Shown: positions 44,588 through 54,897 of the stretch, piece by piece | How positions within the stretch are numbered: the stretch's first letter is position 1 | How the letters are laid out: every line of letters begins with the position of its first letter | Assembly: GCA_039707655.1 (NCBI GenBank) | Contig: CM077668.1 | Span: 63,381,086 to 63,445,085, forward strand | Origin: Elymus sibiricus | Lineage: Eukaryota; Streptophyta; Magnoliopsida; Poales; Poaceae | Reading direction: 5' to 3' | Length of the DNA: 64,000 bases | Translations under genes and position numbers: made by a program | The notes under the pieces: model-generated | Seen by the model: only the letters and a program-made list of their open reading frames with translations | The model's database searches: none | Told to the model about the DNA's origin: nothing

Positions 44588-46418
44588 ATATATAGGAGTA
44601 TACTAGCAAACATGCCCGTGCGTTGCAACGGGAGAAAAAAAAATCACACGTGGATAGCCAAATATAAGTATGGCTCAACACCCCTCACGGGTCGATGTCC
44701 TCTATTGTAACACATTGCCCCACCTATGTTGCCGATTATCCTCCTTTCGACCCTTACCGATGGTGGACATGGTGTCGACACAATGCATCCAACATGAAAT
44801 CCCAAGACAATGATATCGGTCACATGTGATATACTCCCAGAGTTTTGTCCACAATTGCTTCAATTTGAATGCCGGAAATTATCATGTATTTACACTTTGA
44901 AAAGTCATGTAGGCTCCAAAGTTTTGCCCACAGAAAAGGAAAGATTGATATAGTTAGATTGCTTTCCCTTCTATTGTGCAGAGAAGAAACTTCTGTCACT
45001 CACAACCATAAAGAGACAAACTACGAACACACAAAACAGGATAAATCAAATAGATTTTTGGAGAACAAAAAGGATAGCTGGATTCGCACCTTCTCATTAG
45101 AATAAGAGTTCCTCCCAAATATATTTAGGTTCCACACATCGCACCATAATTGAGAGATGAAAAGAGTAGGAACCAAAACACACCAGTTACCTTCATTCCA
45201 CTGGTTTCCATAAACAAAATGCAATATGTTCAGAATTTATCTTACAATTATGCCCAGTCAAAAATATCTTACAATTCTGCCACTTTGTTTTTTTAGTTCT
45301 CTACATTTTGTATTAGCACCTCTTTTGTGTACGTAGTTAGTAGTTAAAAAGGCTAGACACAATTATGACGTGATCCTTGATAGCGCAAAATACCGGATGA
45401 GAAGTAATGCTTACACAAAAATTAAAATGTGTTCTGATTCATAGTACGTCATTATATGCATACAACAGGGACTGGTCCAATACAACTGAATTCTTCAATA
45501 AGTACAGCCTAAAAGTCAGAAACATGAACTTTTAGAGATGAAATATATATATAGGCTTGTCTTCAGTCACCTTAACAACACATTCGAACATCTTTCTATG
45601 TTGGCCTAGTAATAAAAAATATGCAGCTGGCTGGAGCTGAGCGAAAAGAGCTACCTCATGAATGAAAGCAAATGCTGACCAACAATCTTCAGCGTTGCTT
45701 GATCTGAAAAGCCAACTCTCATGCCTTCCATTCACATGATATAAAGTAGCCTTCCGTAACTCCTACATATATCTCAGATGGACAGTTGTACATTGATGCC
45801 CAGACTAACAAATAAGCTGAACCTGAGCTAAGATAAGCCAGTGAACTATTACTGTCAAATCTTGGAAGGAAATTGATCGACTAATTTCGTCAGAGTAATT
45901 GGCAGGTAAAATCCCTCCTCTCTAGCTCACTACATTCAAGACTTCTTATTCCCATTCCAATCCAAATTCAGAGACCGACTCACACTCAAGAGCTAGTTGA
46001 GCAGATCAAGATGATTGCCAGGTGCAAGTAGGAGAAGCCGGCCAAGGCAGTGGTCACCGGGCTGGAGTTGGTGGCAGCAGGGCCACCTATGAGGGAAAGA
46101 AGCAGCAGCAACACAAGCCACTGGTGGTCATGCGGCCGCATTCGCCGCCGCAGCAGCCGTATGCTCCATGGACATCATGCAGCAGCCGGCGCCGGCGACC
46201 ATGAAGCTGGTGTTGTGGGCCACTGTTCCACTGCCCGGTACAGGCCATGTTCCCCGGTGACGCTGACGACTTCCCAGCGAGAAGCGGTCCCACCATGAAG
46301 GCACTGCTATTTGGTTGCCACCGCCGTCGAGTGGGTGCTTCCGGTGGATGGGTGTGGCCGTGGCCCGTGAGTCGCGCAGGGGCTGCTTGGGAGGCGCGCG
46401 GCGACTACTTGGGAAGAT

Positions 46419-46652
46419 GGGGTCGGATAGAATCAGCGGCATCGATTCGGCTGTTGCTCCGGTTCGAGGCGCAGGGCCGGCGGTCGCCATTGGGAGAACG
46501 TCGCCCTCCACCCGGCGCGCCACGGCGGGCTCTATCCTGCCGCTCATCTCGCTCACCGCCGCCCTCGCCACGGCGCTCCTCCTCGTCAACTCCCTCGCCG
46601 CAGCCGCGCTCCTGGACGCCAGAGACATCGGCCGCGCCGACCCGGCCAGCGA
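46419..46652 (+). pseudogene. Captured first-exon fragment with one transmembrane segment
   Basis: An ATG opens MGSDRISGIDSAVAPVRGAG, then a Ser/Arg linker and a hydrophobic helix (ILPLISLTAALATALLLVN). It ends at a splice-donor-like CAGCGAG|gtagag. The layout is a short basic N-terminus with one signal anchor, like type II Golgi enzymes, but no catalytic exon follows. The minus strand is also open because of GC content. Family not recognised. Confidence 0.35.
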
Positions 46653-46859
46653 GGTAGAGAAGAGAACGTGGATTAGGATAGGGTTGGCTGGAGGTGGAGG
46701 AGGCTGGGAGATGGAGGGCGGCGGAGCGGTGATCTGGGCGCTTGGGCAGCGGAGCGATGAGGCGGATCGGGGGCGCCGAGGAGGAAGAGGATGAGCGAGC
46801 GGGGATCATGGTCGGTCCGCCTTATAAGTTGTTTTTTTATTGACAAAACTCTTACCTGT

Positions 46860-46965
46860 ACATAAAAAGAAAGTCCTTCTCTTTCTCAAACAACGCAGTG
46901 GTAGGTGGTTGATGGTTGTGGCCTTGTTCTGCCCGGGCGTGGTTCGATTCCCTTGTATCGCAATT
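46860..46965 (+). repeat. tRNA-derived SINE-like fragment
   Basis: The words aacgcagtggtaggtgg and gcgtggttcgattccctt sit at spacing like the A and B boxes of a RNA polymerase III promoter; a T-run follows. It is too degraded to fold as a tRNA. Confidence 0.3.
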
Positions 46966-48135
46966 TTTTTAAACGAAACGCAATTTGTGACGACTAGTAA
47001 TCATGCACGTGCAACGCACGTATTAATGTAAACTTAAATAAAACACATATTATGTCAAAGTTTTGAAAAGGGAGTGAAAGAAGGAACGATGTTAAATGCC
47101 AATGGATATTGCAGTGACTGAGCGAGTGGTTACTTATGCTATTTGGCCAAAAAAAAAGGCCTAAGAGAACAAGCACATGCAGCTGCAGCTCTTACTTCAT
47201 TCCCCTGGAATATCGTCGACGGGTTTGCATGCTTGATCCCAGGCTCGAAGCCCAAGCTATCCCCACCTGTAACCATGAAGGCAACGATGGCTCATATCCG
47301 TATTGGTGAAAACCGCCGGTGTGTCAATAAAAAATGCTATAAGAAGACAACATAATTTACAGTGAATGTAAATTGTCAACACCATCCTGAGTAAGAGAGG
47401 GCAAGATAAACTTGTACCAGTAGGTACAATATATACTATCATAATGAGAAGTGGTTCATGTAATTCTCTATTACAAAAAATATCATTATGCATTATGCAT
47501 GAAGATGTCGCTATATCCTTAGTACGTCTTGCCCATCAACAAACCGAGCACGGGTAGACATAGAAGCATCGGCCAAGCCATAGGGCTAAGAGAAAAAAGC
47601 GCCTGCACATGAAGCATTATCATTAACTGGGACCAAGTGTTCATCTCATTGAGATTTTCATTCCCTCCATTCGAGTACATATACATTCCGTTAAAACAAA
47701 CTCTATTCAGGACCAAGTGTTCCCATGTAGCTTTATGTCCATGTTTCCTCTTAAGTTAAATGTATTAGAAACAATCATCAAGAAGATAAAGGATAAATAC
47801 ATGGTTTCTCACTGCAAAAAGATCGCGGTTCCCAGTAAGGCGCTTCACAGAAATGGAAGAAAACAATATCACAGAGACTTCTTTTCACCTCCACAAGAGA
47901 AATTCTCAGGAGTATGTATCTTAGTTATCTACCATCGTTGGTCAAGTCACCATACAAAGATAACAGGTGAGAACAAACAAAATCGAATGCTAAGAAAGGG
48001 AGCGAGTTTTTCATATAAAAAATATGTATAAATGTTATTAAGCACAGCTTCTAGCAATCAAAAATAATGGTCAGCCATGCAAAATATTTTTTCCTAAATA
48101 GAGATGGATGTAAGGAATCAAGGTCTTAATCTTAC

Positions 48136-48249
48136 CTGTCATGTAGTCCAAGGGAGAAGTTGCTTCTGCCACCGCTCGCTGGTCGTGTGCCTGATAATTC
48201 CTCCCAGAGTGATGTGCATCCACTATAAATCCTTCGCCAGATGAAGAAA
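48136..48249 (-). pseudogene. Exon-like fragment with splice sites on both sides
   Basis: On the minus strand the acceptor gttgccag precedes, and the donor ACATGACAG|gtaaga follows, a 114-bp open piece reading SSSGEGFIVDAHHSGRNYQ then a QRAVAEATSPLDYMT block. It looks like an internal exon of a host gene carried in the 6.3-kb insertion. I do not recognise the family; adjacent exons were not identified. Confidence 0.35.
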
Positions 48250-49909
48250 CTGGCAACAAAAGATCCCCACAAAATCAGTAATTAACTATTCGGCTACATT
48301 AGCATGAAGCTAACAGACAGCTCAACCAAACAAAAATTAATCTCTGCTTATTGGGCCTATGCGGCAGGGTCGCTGCCCTGAATCATGTGTGGCAGCATCC
48401 AAACGCGGCGTTAAGCATCCCACGGCGAGTGGTTCGGCGACAAGGCATAGTACTGGGAGGTTTCCGTGAGGAGCGAGGTGAGATGGCCACTGCCGCTGAA
48501 GGAGTGGGGATGATGCCAGAGTTTGACAAAATACCAAGTTTGCAATTCACATGTATCGGTCATCATCAGCGTGTGAGACAGAGGACACCGCATAACTGAG
48601 CCTCTGATCAAAAGCAGGCAAAAAACATAACACAAGGGTGAATCGATGACGCAGGGCAACCATTAAACCAAACATAGTTTGTGCTCGTGAAAAATGGACA
48701 TAACTATGTATTAGCAGAGAAGCACGCGATCAGTTAATAAGCAAATTACAAAAAGCAGATACACACAGTCATTTATGAGATATTCCGTTTTGTAAGTTCT
48801 GCTTATGTTCTTATTTGAAGGAAGTGCCAACAATTAGATGGAAGTTATAATATCATATGTCTATTTGGATCTGTTATAAAAAAATAACAAATTGGCAACC
48901 TAAATACACGGTGTTAATTTGTTCTGTACACAACATTAAATCTTTATCCTGACACTCTCCCCATTTGACATGTGAATGCAAAAACCAAAAGTGAAGCACC
49001 TTGAGCATACTCTACTCCAAGATGCAATTGGTTCTACACAAACGAACCATTATATTTTTACTCTCTCTGAGAAAAGAATGGGGATCAACATATATAAAAT
49101 ATTCAGAGGTCAATATGGTCGTTCTAAGTCCAATGCCAGTGAAACGAACATCAAATCATCAAAGAGAGGTATAACAATAAAAGAGTAGCAATCCTCAAAA
49201 TGAACTGAGATGTATACCTTCTAGAATGATGCTATTTTCCATGTATTGCCTAATTCACAAACGCCAACAAGGCGCTAAGCAAACAGCAGTATACTTAAAT
49301 CTAGCAGGTTGCAATGCTGCAATAGTCTAAACAATAATCATTTTCAGTCAGTTTGTTGGCACCACATCTCCTTCAAGGATCAATGGGAATTAACGTACCT
49401 TCAATTCCAGCCAGGGGCTCTAAGGTCCATCTTGTCTATGGATTGCAGTACCAATTGTGATACATCGTCAGGTGTCCCTGCGAACAGAACAAGACCAAGA
49501 TCAATATAGTACAACACACGCCTGAAAAATTCAGAACCAGCAAATTTGATTCAAACAAAAAAGACAAGGCTAGCTTATGCTAAACTGACATCTCGGATGA
49601 CCACCGCTGAACCAGCAGCATTCCAAGTCAAAATGTGCCATGGGTGTTCTGAAAACATCATTAGGTGCCAATACATGCCTGTAAAATCAGGAACCAACAA
49701 ATCTGATTTAGAAAAAAGAATTGAGGGCTAGCTTGTGCTAACCTGTTGAGCCACGGCAAATCTGCAACTATGAAGAACCAGCTCACTTTACTTGCAAAAT
49801 CAGATTAATGAACAACATAGCAAGGCGTTTGAATATTTGTCAACCTTCAACTGGTCTTGTTTCAATTAGTATCTAGCATCCTGCCTTGCTAAACTAATTA
49901 CACGAATCA

Positions 49910-50560
49910 TGTGTGGCCTCGAGTTGCTGAGGCGGCAGCGTCATCTATATCATGGGGTCCGCGCGCTAGAAGTGGGCAGATGGGGCTGGCTATAGTGTGA
50001 TGCGTCCATGCGAGGACCGGTGGACAGGAGGCCGCCGCGTCCAGGCAGTGGCCTCGTGCGAGGAATGGGATGTGGCGTCCAGGAAAGCAATCACTCGAGG
50101 GTTGGGCGCGGCGGAGTAGATTGAGATAAGGCCATGGAAGAATACCTTGAGATAAGGCCGACGACGCCAGGGAGAAGACCTGTGCGGACCTCGAACCGGC
50201 AAGGGGCGGAGGGCTCCGCCACCGCGCCGCGGACTCGCACACCGGCGGCCGCCCTCGTGCACCCAAATCATGCTTAGGGATGAGACCGGTGTGGCCGGAG
50301 AGGCGAGGGGGTGCGGGTGCCTCCGCGCCGCGGGCTCGCGTGCGGCATCCTTCGCCGGTGGGCGCCCCACGCGCGTCCACTTTGTGCTTAGGTGAGGCGG
50401 AGTGGGCGGCAGGGGTTGGAGTAAACGGGCGATGAGGCGTTCCGCGGGCATGGGAAAAGGATGGGGCGGCTCCTGCTGCGCAGTTTCCGCGCGTGTGGGA
50501 AGAGGATTAGGTGGGAGGTTAGCGATAATTTTGGGTTGGGATTAAGTGGGTGCGAACGCG
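49910..50560 (-). pseudogene. GC-rich gene-fragment-like stretch
   Basis: Minus-strand frames of 150+ codons (for example one beginning MPAERLIARLLQPLPPTPPH) lie in GC-rich sequence unlike the AT-rich surroundings. No domain and no consistent single frame; it may be a captured leader or first exon. Confidence 0.25.
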
Positions 50561-50888
50561 TGCGGTACGTGGATGACAGAGTTTTCGTCCGCCCAGATAA
50601 ATTGGTAAACGTACTTTTGCTGAAAAGTTAGTTGTTATCTTGACGGTTAGATCTAATTGAGTGGGCTCAATCGTGTGGTTCTAATTGCTCCGGATTGTTG
50701 TGGGTACGTTAGACGGGGTGCGGTTAGGAAAGATAATGTTTACTCTTTTAATAGTAGTAGAGATGTACGAAAAAACAGACGACCAAAAAATCATTGATGA
50801 CGAAAAAAATGGAGAAACAATCCTCCCTTTAATATTAATATTATTATTAGGTAAAAATAAAGATACAAATAAAAGGGCATAACCGCAT

Positions 50889-50972
50889 AAGCAAAAATAC
50901 GCGTGAAATCCTGTTGATGCGGTGCCAGCATCTTCTCTGTATCGTTCCAACATCGGATGTCCTGGTTGGGAC
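50889..50972 (-). pseudogene. Degenerate U6 snRNA copy
   Basis: On the minus strand it starts GTCCCAACCAGGACATCCGA, keeps TTGGAACGATACAGAGAAGA including the ACAGAGA box, and then diverges so that the AGC triad and the 3' stem-loop are lost. Its upstream TATA and USE are kept (see 50993-51036). It is the copy-A partner of the intact gene at 52799-52900. Confidence 0.88.
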
Positions 50973-50992
50973 AACAGAACTGCAAGAGCTGC

Positions 50993-51036
50993 GGTTATAA
51001 ACCAGTACAAATCTCCGTCGCTTGGCGATGTGGTAC
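50993..51036 (-). promoter_or_regulatory. USE and TATA of the degenerate U6 copy
   Basis: Minus-strand gtttataacc (TATA) and gtaccacatcgcc (USE-like) with about 22 bases between, the spacing of plant Pol III snRNA promoters. A transcript could still be made from the degenerate copy. Confidence 0.7.
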
Positions 51037-51344
51037 TATTCTAAACTGGAGTTCGCTGCTGTCTCCCGCGAGCCGCAGGAACCGCGGGGTGGCACAAATG
51101 GGCCAGTGGGCCGCGTCTGCGTGCAGGGTGGTTCTTCCTGCGGCGGCCCACATACATATCGGACTAGGCCCTATCCTACCTAGTAGTGGCAGGTTACGCA
51201 CCCTAAAAAAAAAGAAGTAGTGACAGGTTTCTTAAAAAAAAGAGAGTATATTACGGCAGCCGCAGATAGAATGTCGCTCTTGATCTTATGAGTTCATGAT
51301 GTTACTGCTACTGAGCTTCATCAAGTTGCAGCATTAGCCTTCAT

Positions 51345-51982
51345 GGCGTGCTAGCTGTGATGCAAATGCCTCTTTCTAATTAACTATGCACTATGCATGA
51401 TAAGAGCATCTACAATTGGACCTAGCAAAAGTGAGGCCCTAAATGCTTACGTAAACCATGCACTCTGAACAATCATGAAAGTCTTCTTCTGCCCGCGAGT
51501 TCAAATGAGCTCGTGATGAACAGTGAAATCTGAAATTTTGAAAGAAAAAACAAAATGGTAAAATTGGACAAAATGTTTTGAGTGCTTGCAAAGTTTCATC
51601 ATGGAATGATATTTGTGGAACTCGTGGAAAATAAATCAACACGCCAAAATGCTTTCGAAAATAGCATTTTTTTAGCATCGATTTTATTTTGCCACGACTT
51701 CCACCAATGTCATTCCATGATGTAATTTCGCAAGCACTCAAAACATTTGTCAAAGTTTGCCACAAAAAGAATTCATATTTTTTTCTTGATATTTTGGGTT
51801 AAGCTCAAGCTAAGAAACATCGCATCCAATCCGAGATAGAGGGGTTCCCCCATAACTCTCAAGGTAATCTGCAGTAGCCATGGGCAGTGGCAGAGGTGGG
51901 GTCATGGGGGCCATGGCCCCCACAAACAATTTACATATTTTCTTTATACTAGTGCAATGTTTGTCCATCATATTAATTTTGG
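51345..51982. mobile_element. Spacer with a fold-back MITE
   Basis: Between about 51470 and 51790 an inverted pair, tttgagtgcttgcaaagttt...gaatgatatttgtgg and ccaccaatgtcattccatgatg...cgcaagcactcaaaa, forms a long imperfect hairpin. It sits in a gagcatctacaattggacc-type MITE context. At 51836-51882 the block gatagaggggttccc...ctctcaaggtaatctgcag matches 53999-54045. Confidence 0.6.
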
Positions 51983-52798
51983 CATTTGCGTGTGCCGACT
52001 TGTACAAAAGTGAGGTGTATGTATAACTACATATACATCCAGGAAAACAAGGAAAGAGATTTTGGGTTTTGATGGTCGTTGAGGAGGTTTGTTGTGATCA
52101 AGGTATTGAAGTGGTAATGCTAGCTTTTCCATTACGACCGTATTTTTTTCCCTCACCTTTTGAGCATCTATCACTTGAGGCTGAGGCTATCATTGCTTCC
52201 TAACCCTGACAATGTGATCGATGTAGAAACGGCCAGCGCATAGATAAGTGGTCAGGATCCACTCACAAAAAAAAAGGATGAGCGATCATAGATAACAGGG
52301 AACTCACAAGCACTCATTGGGTTAGCCAGAGGAGAGTTGTGGCAGTGGTGTAACAGTAATGCAGATGAAGAATAGCGACACTCGTGTCATCTGTCATAGT
52401 ACATGCAGCTTTTAGTAATTATTACTGTGCTCCGCGCAACCACCCGAAGATAGCGAAAGATGGAAATCTATGCTGGACTGGTTTTAACAAAAGGCAAGGG
52501 GGAGTATCAGTAAAAGAACAAATATGGAGAAAGCACAACAATATAGCAAAACTTTTTTGGTGGAAAAGAAATCAACACAGGTGAGGGGTATATATGAAAC
52601 ATCATCCAACCGGAAGTCAGTCACCGAAATGGAAAAAAGGTTTAAAGTGGATAACTAATCAACGCCAGGGGCCTGGATAGAAAAGAAAAGAATACAGTGG
52701 AAGGTCCCAGTTGCAAAGAAAAGGGCACAACCGCGTAAGCAAAGAGACCCGGGGGCATATCTGCAAGGAACTCAGGGACCGGCGCGCAAAACCACAAA
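51983..52798 (+). repeat. Copy B of the myosin-3'-flank/U6 tandem duplication
   Basis: Repeats 44064-44587 in order, with extra insertions, then continues without a break into the U6 region. It contains no myosin coding exons, so the duplication started within the 3' UTR. Confidence 0.82.
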
Positions 52799-52848
52799 AA
52801 AATTTGGACCATTTCTCGATTTGTGCGTGTCATCCTTGCGCAGGGGCC

Positions 52849-52880
<32 letters not shown>

Positions 52881-52900
52881 TCGGATGTCCCCGAAGGGAC
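52799..52900 (-). ncRNA. U6: U6 spliceosomal snRNA
   Basis: A 102-nt minus-strand gene identical, as I read it, to the plant U6 consensus. It has the 5' stem-loop GTCCCTTCGGGGAC, the ACAGAGA box (GATACAGAGAAGATTAGC, with the AGC triad), the internal stem-loop region (GCGCAAGGATGACACGC) and the 3' end GGTCCAAATTTT. It stops in a T-run (A-run 52796-52802 on plus), the RNA polymerase III terminator. U6 pairs with U4 and U2 snRNAs and with the 5' splice site and helps form the catalytic centre of the spliceosome in the nucleus. Correctly spaced USE and TATA elements lie upstream, so the gene should be active. Confidence 0.97.
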
Positions 52901-52920
52901 AGGTGAGTTGCAAGAGCTGC

Positions 52921-52964
52921 GCTTATAAACCGGTACGAACCTCTGTCGCTGGGCGATGTGGTAC
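52921..52964 (-). promoter_or_regulatory. U6 promoter: USE and TATA box
   Basis: On the minus strand gtaccacatcgccc (USE, consensus RTCCCACATCG with one mismatch) is followed after about 22 bases by gtttataagc (TATA), which ends about 22 bases before the transcript start at 52900. Plant U6 genes use this shorter USE-TATA spacing for Pol III. Confidence 0.9.
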
Positions 52965-53205
52965 TAATCTGGAGTTCGCTGCTGTCTCCCTCTCCCGCGA
53001 GCCGCAGGAACCGCGGGGTGGCACAAATGGGCAAGTGGGCCGCGACTGCGTGCAGGGTCGTTCTTCATCCGCCGGCCCAACTTGGAAGCGAACTGGCACA
53101 TACTTATCGGACCAGGCCCTATCCTCCTAGTAGGTGGCAGGTTACGCTCAAAGAAACAAAAAACTAGTGGCATGTTTCTCAAAAAAAAAAAGAGAGTATA
53201 TTACT

Positions 53206-54897
53206 GCTATTGAGCTTCATCAAGCTGCAGCATTATCCTTAATGGCGACCAAAACCAGAAGATCTACATGACGGACACAGTTCTTTTCTTATTTGGTCGT
53301 TATTTTGATCATCTTTGAAATGTGAGTTTCCGACCTTATGAGAATCTTTATTTTTCGTGTTGCCTGCTCATTTTCTCGGAAAAATAATATAAACCACCGA
53401 AAGAGCCATTTTTGCAAATCACTGTCCTTTGTGTTTGTCATGTAGAATTAAGTGAACCGCTCTTAATCTCCAACACTTCTTACTACTTCCTCTGTTCTAG
53501 TTTATAAGGTGCACACGTTTATTAGAATCAAGTTTGACCATGAATTTAACAAAGGAAATGTGCGTTATGTGGAACCAAAATTATACCACTAAATTCATAT
53601 ATTCGAAAGTGCTACCATCGCAAAAAAAAATCATTTTTGAAAGTAGTTTCAATGTGATTTGAAGTCACGCATGATTCACCTTATAAACTATGGAATGGAA
53701 TAACTATATAAGAAAATGACGAAAAACTTCTAAGTTTAAAAAATTGTAGAAAATATCATGGAAGTGGAGAATGGATATAAACTTAGCCTTGTCAATTCTG
53801 CATTATAATTAGTATTTGAATTTTGTGCAAAAATCATATGATGAATTTCCACGCAACAAATGTATGCAACGTGCGTTCTAGAAATTCTAGACCTTTCCTT
53901 TGGTTGAGGCTCTCTCCCTTTGACAAGTTGAATGTATATCGAAGGACAGGCATGGGCAATTCCGGTGGACGAGGACAAATGTGATGAACTGCAGCAAGGG
54001 ATAGAGGGGTTCCCCAATAACTCTCAAGGTAATCTGCAGAAGAGGACGGGGAGGAGGAAGAAGAAGCAGCAGCTATGGGTTCCAGATTGCCGGTTGGAAC
54101 AGTGATGTTTGCTGTATTTTGTTGGCTGGGTACCGACTGCGATAATTGTGAACGTGTTTGATGTATCTTTTGAACGTTTTAGAGTCTTGTCTGCAAAAAT
54201 TATGGCAAACAAAATCATACTCTAGCTGCATGTAAAAGGTTCTGGAACAACAGTTGAATGATGGTTGATTTTGGCTGTGATAAGTGTGTGAACCTGATGC
54301 TGGAGGTACTCATTTAGTATGAATCATGTTTGCTCTAAAACCTGAAGGTAGACAGGTGATGGCATTTTTAGTTCTTCAGCAAATCAGTTGAGTTTTGATT
54401 GTTGAAATTAATATGTATACCACATTGATATGCGGAAACTCAAAATGGCTCCCCAAATCAGTTGAGTTTTGATTGATGAAATTAATATGTATACTGCATC
54501 GATATGCGGAAACTCAAATGGCTCCCGATATGTTCTTTCTATCTTTGTAGCTCGTGATGTTATCTCTTTTATACAATACAGCCACATTTGCTGCTTCCAT
54601 GAAAACATAATGCTGCAGTTGAAATTACACAGAATCCATTGAACTTTTGGAGTTTTCTCCTTGCAAATGGCATTACATTCCACGACGAATCAGAGCATAA
54701 TGCTCACAGGAAAACAGATTTAATCGTTTGCTCTTTAATTAGCCTATGGTACAACATAACCTCAGGTAAAGCTTGCTTTATCCTACCAACACCTACAAAA
54801 CTGCCTGGCAAGGCATGTTGTAATCACTCTCATACACTGTGGTCTTACAGTAGTAACCTAGGGCGGCAAAAAAAGGTAACGCAACCAGTTTGCAACC
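53206..54897. other. Spacer with a Stowaway-like MITE and a 74-bp tandem duplication
   Basis: A MITE of about 220 bp lies at 53484-53705 (ends tacttcctctgttctagttt and aaactatggaatggaataac, each followed or preceded by ataaggtg). At 54380-54527 a 74-bp unit (caaatcagttgagttttgat...actcaaaatggctcc) is repeated twice. The part next to 54898 should include the carrier-gene 3' UTR. No other gene. Confidence 0.6.

Larger units (their letters stand above)
44588..50864. mobile_element. ~6.3-kb insertion carrying exon-like gene fragments
   Basis: Found by comparing two halves of a duplicated segment: the copy at 52.6-52.8 kb is continuous, while this copy is split here. The left border runs into atatatataggagtatactagc and the tgcccgtgcgttgcaacggg motif. 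Near the right border is ctcttttaatagtagtagag. No transposase, RT or long TIR was seen. It holds GC-rich exon-like pieces in both orientations (46419-46652, 48136-48249, 49910-50560). A non-autonomous gene-capturing element such as a Helitron is one reading; no hairpin-CTRR end was verified. The remainder is AT-rich with no gene. Confidence 0.5.

Noticed and set aside
46128..46809. Minus-strand ORFs opposite the 46.4-kb exon-like piece
   Set aside because: Shadow frames of GC-rich sequence with no membrane, domain or splice support, unlike the plus-strand reading.
47100..47275. tRNA gene near ggctcgaagccc
   Set aside because: No acceptor stem or A box at the right distance; only one box-like word.
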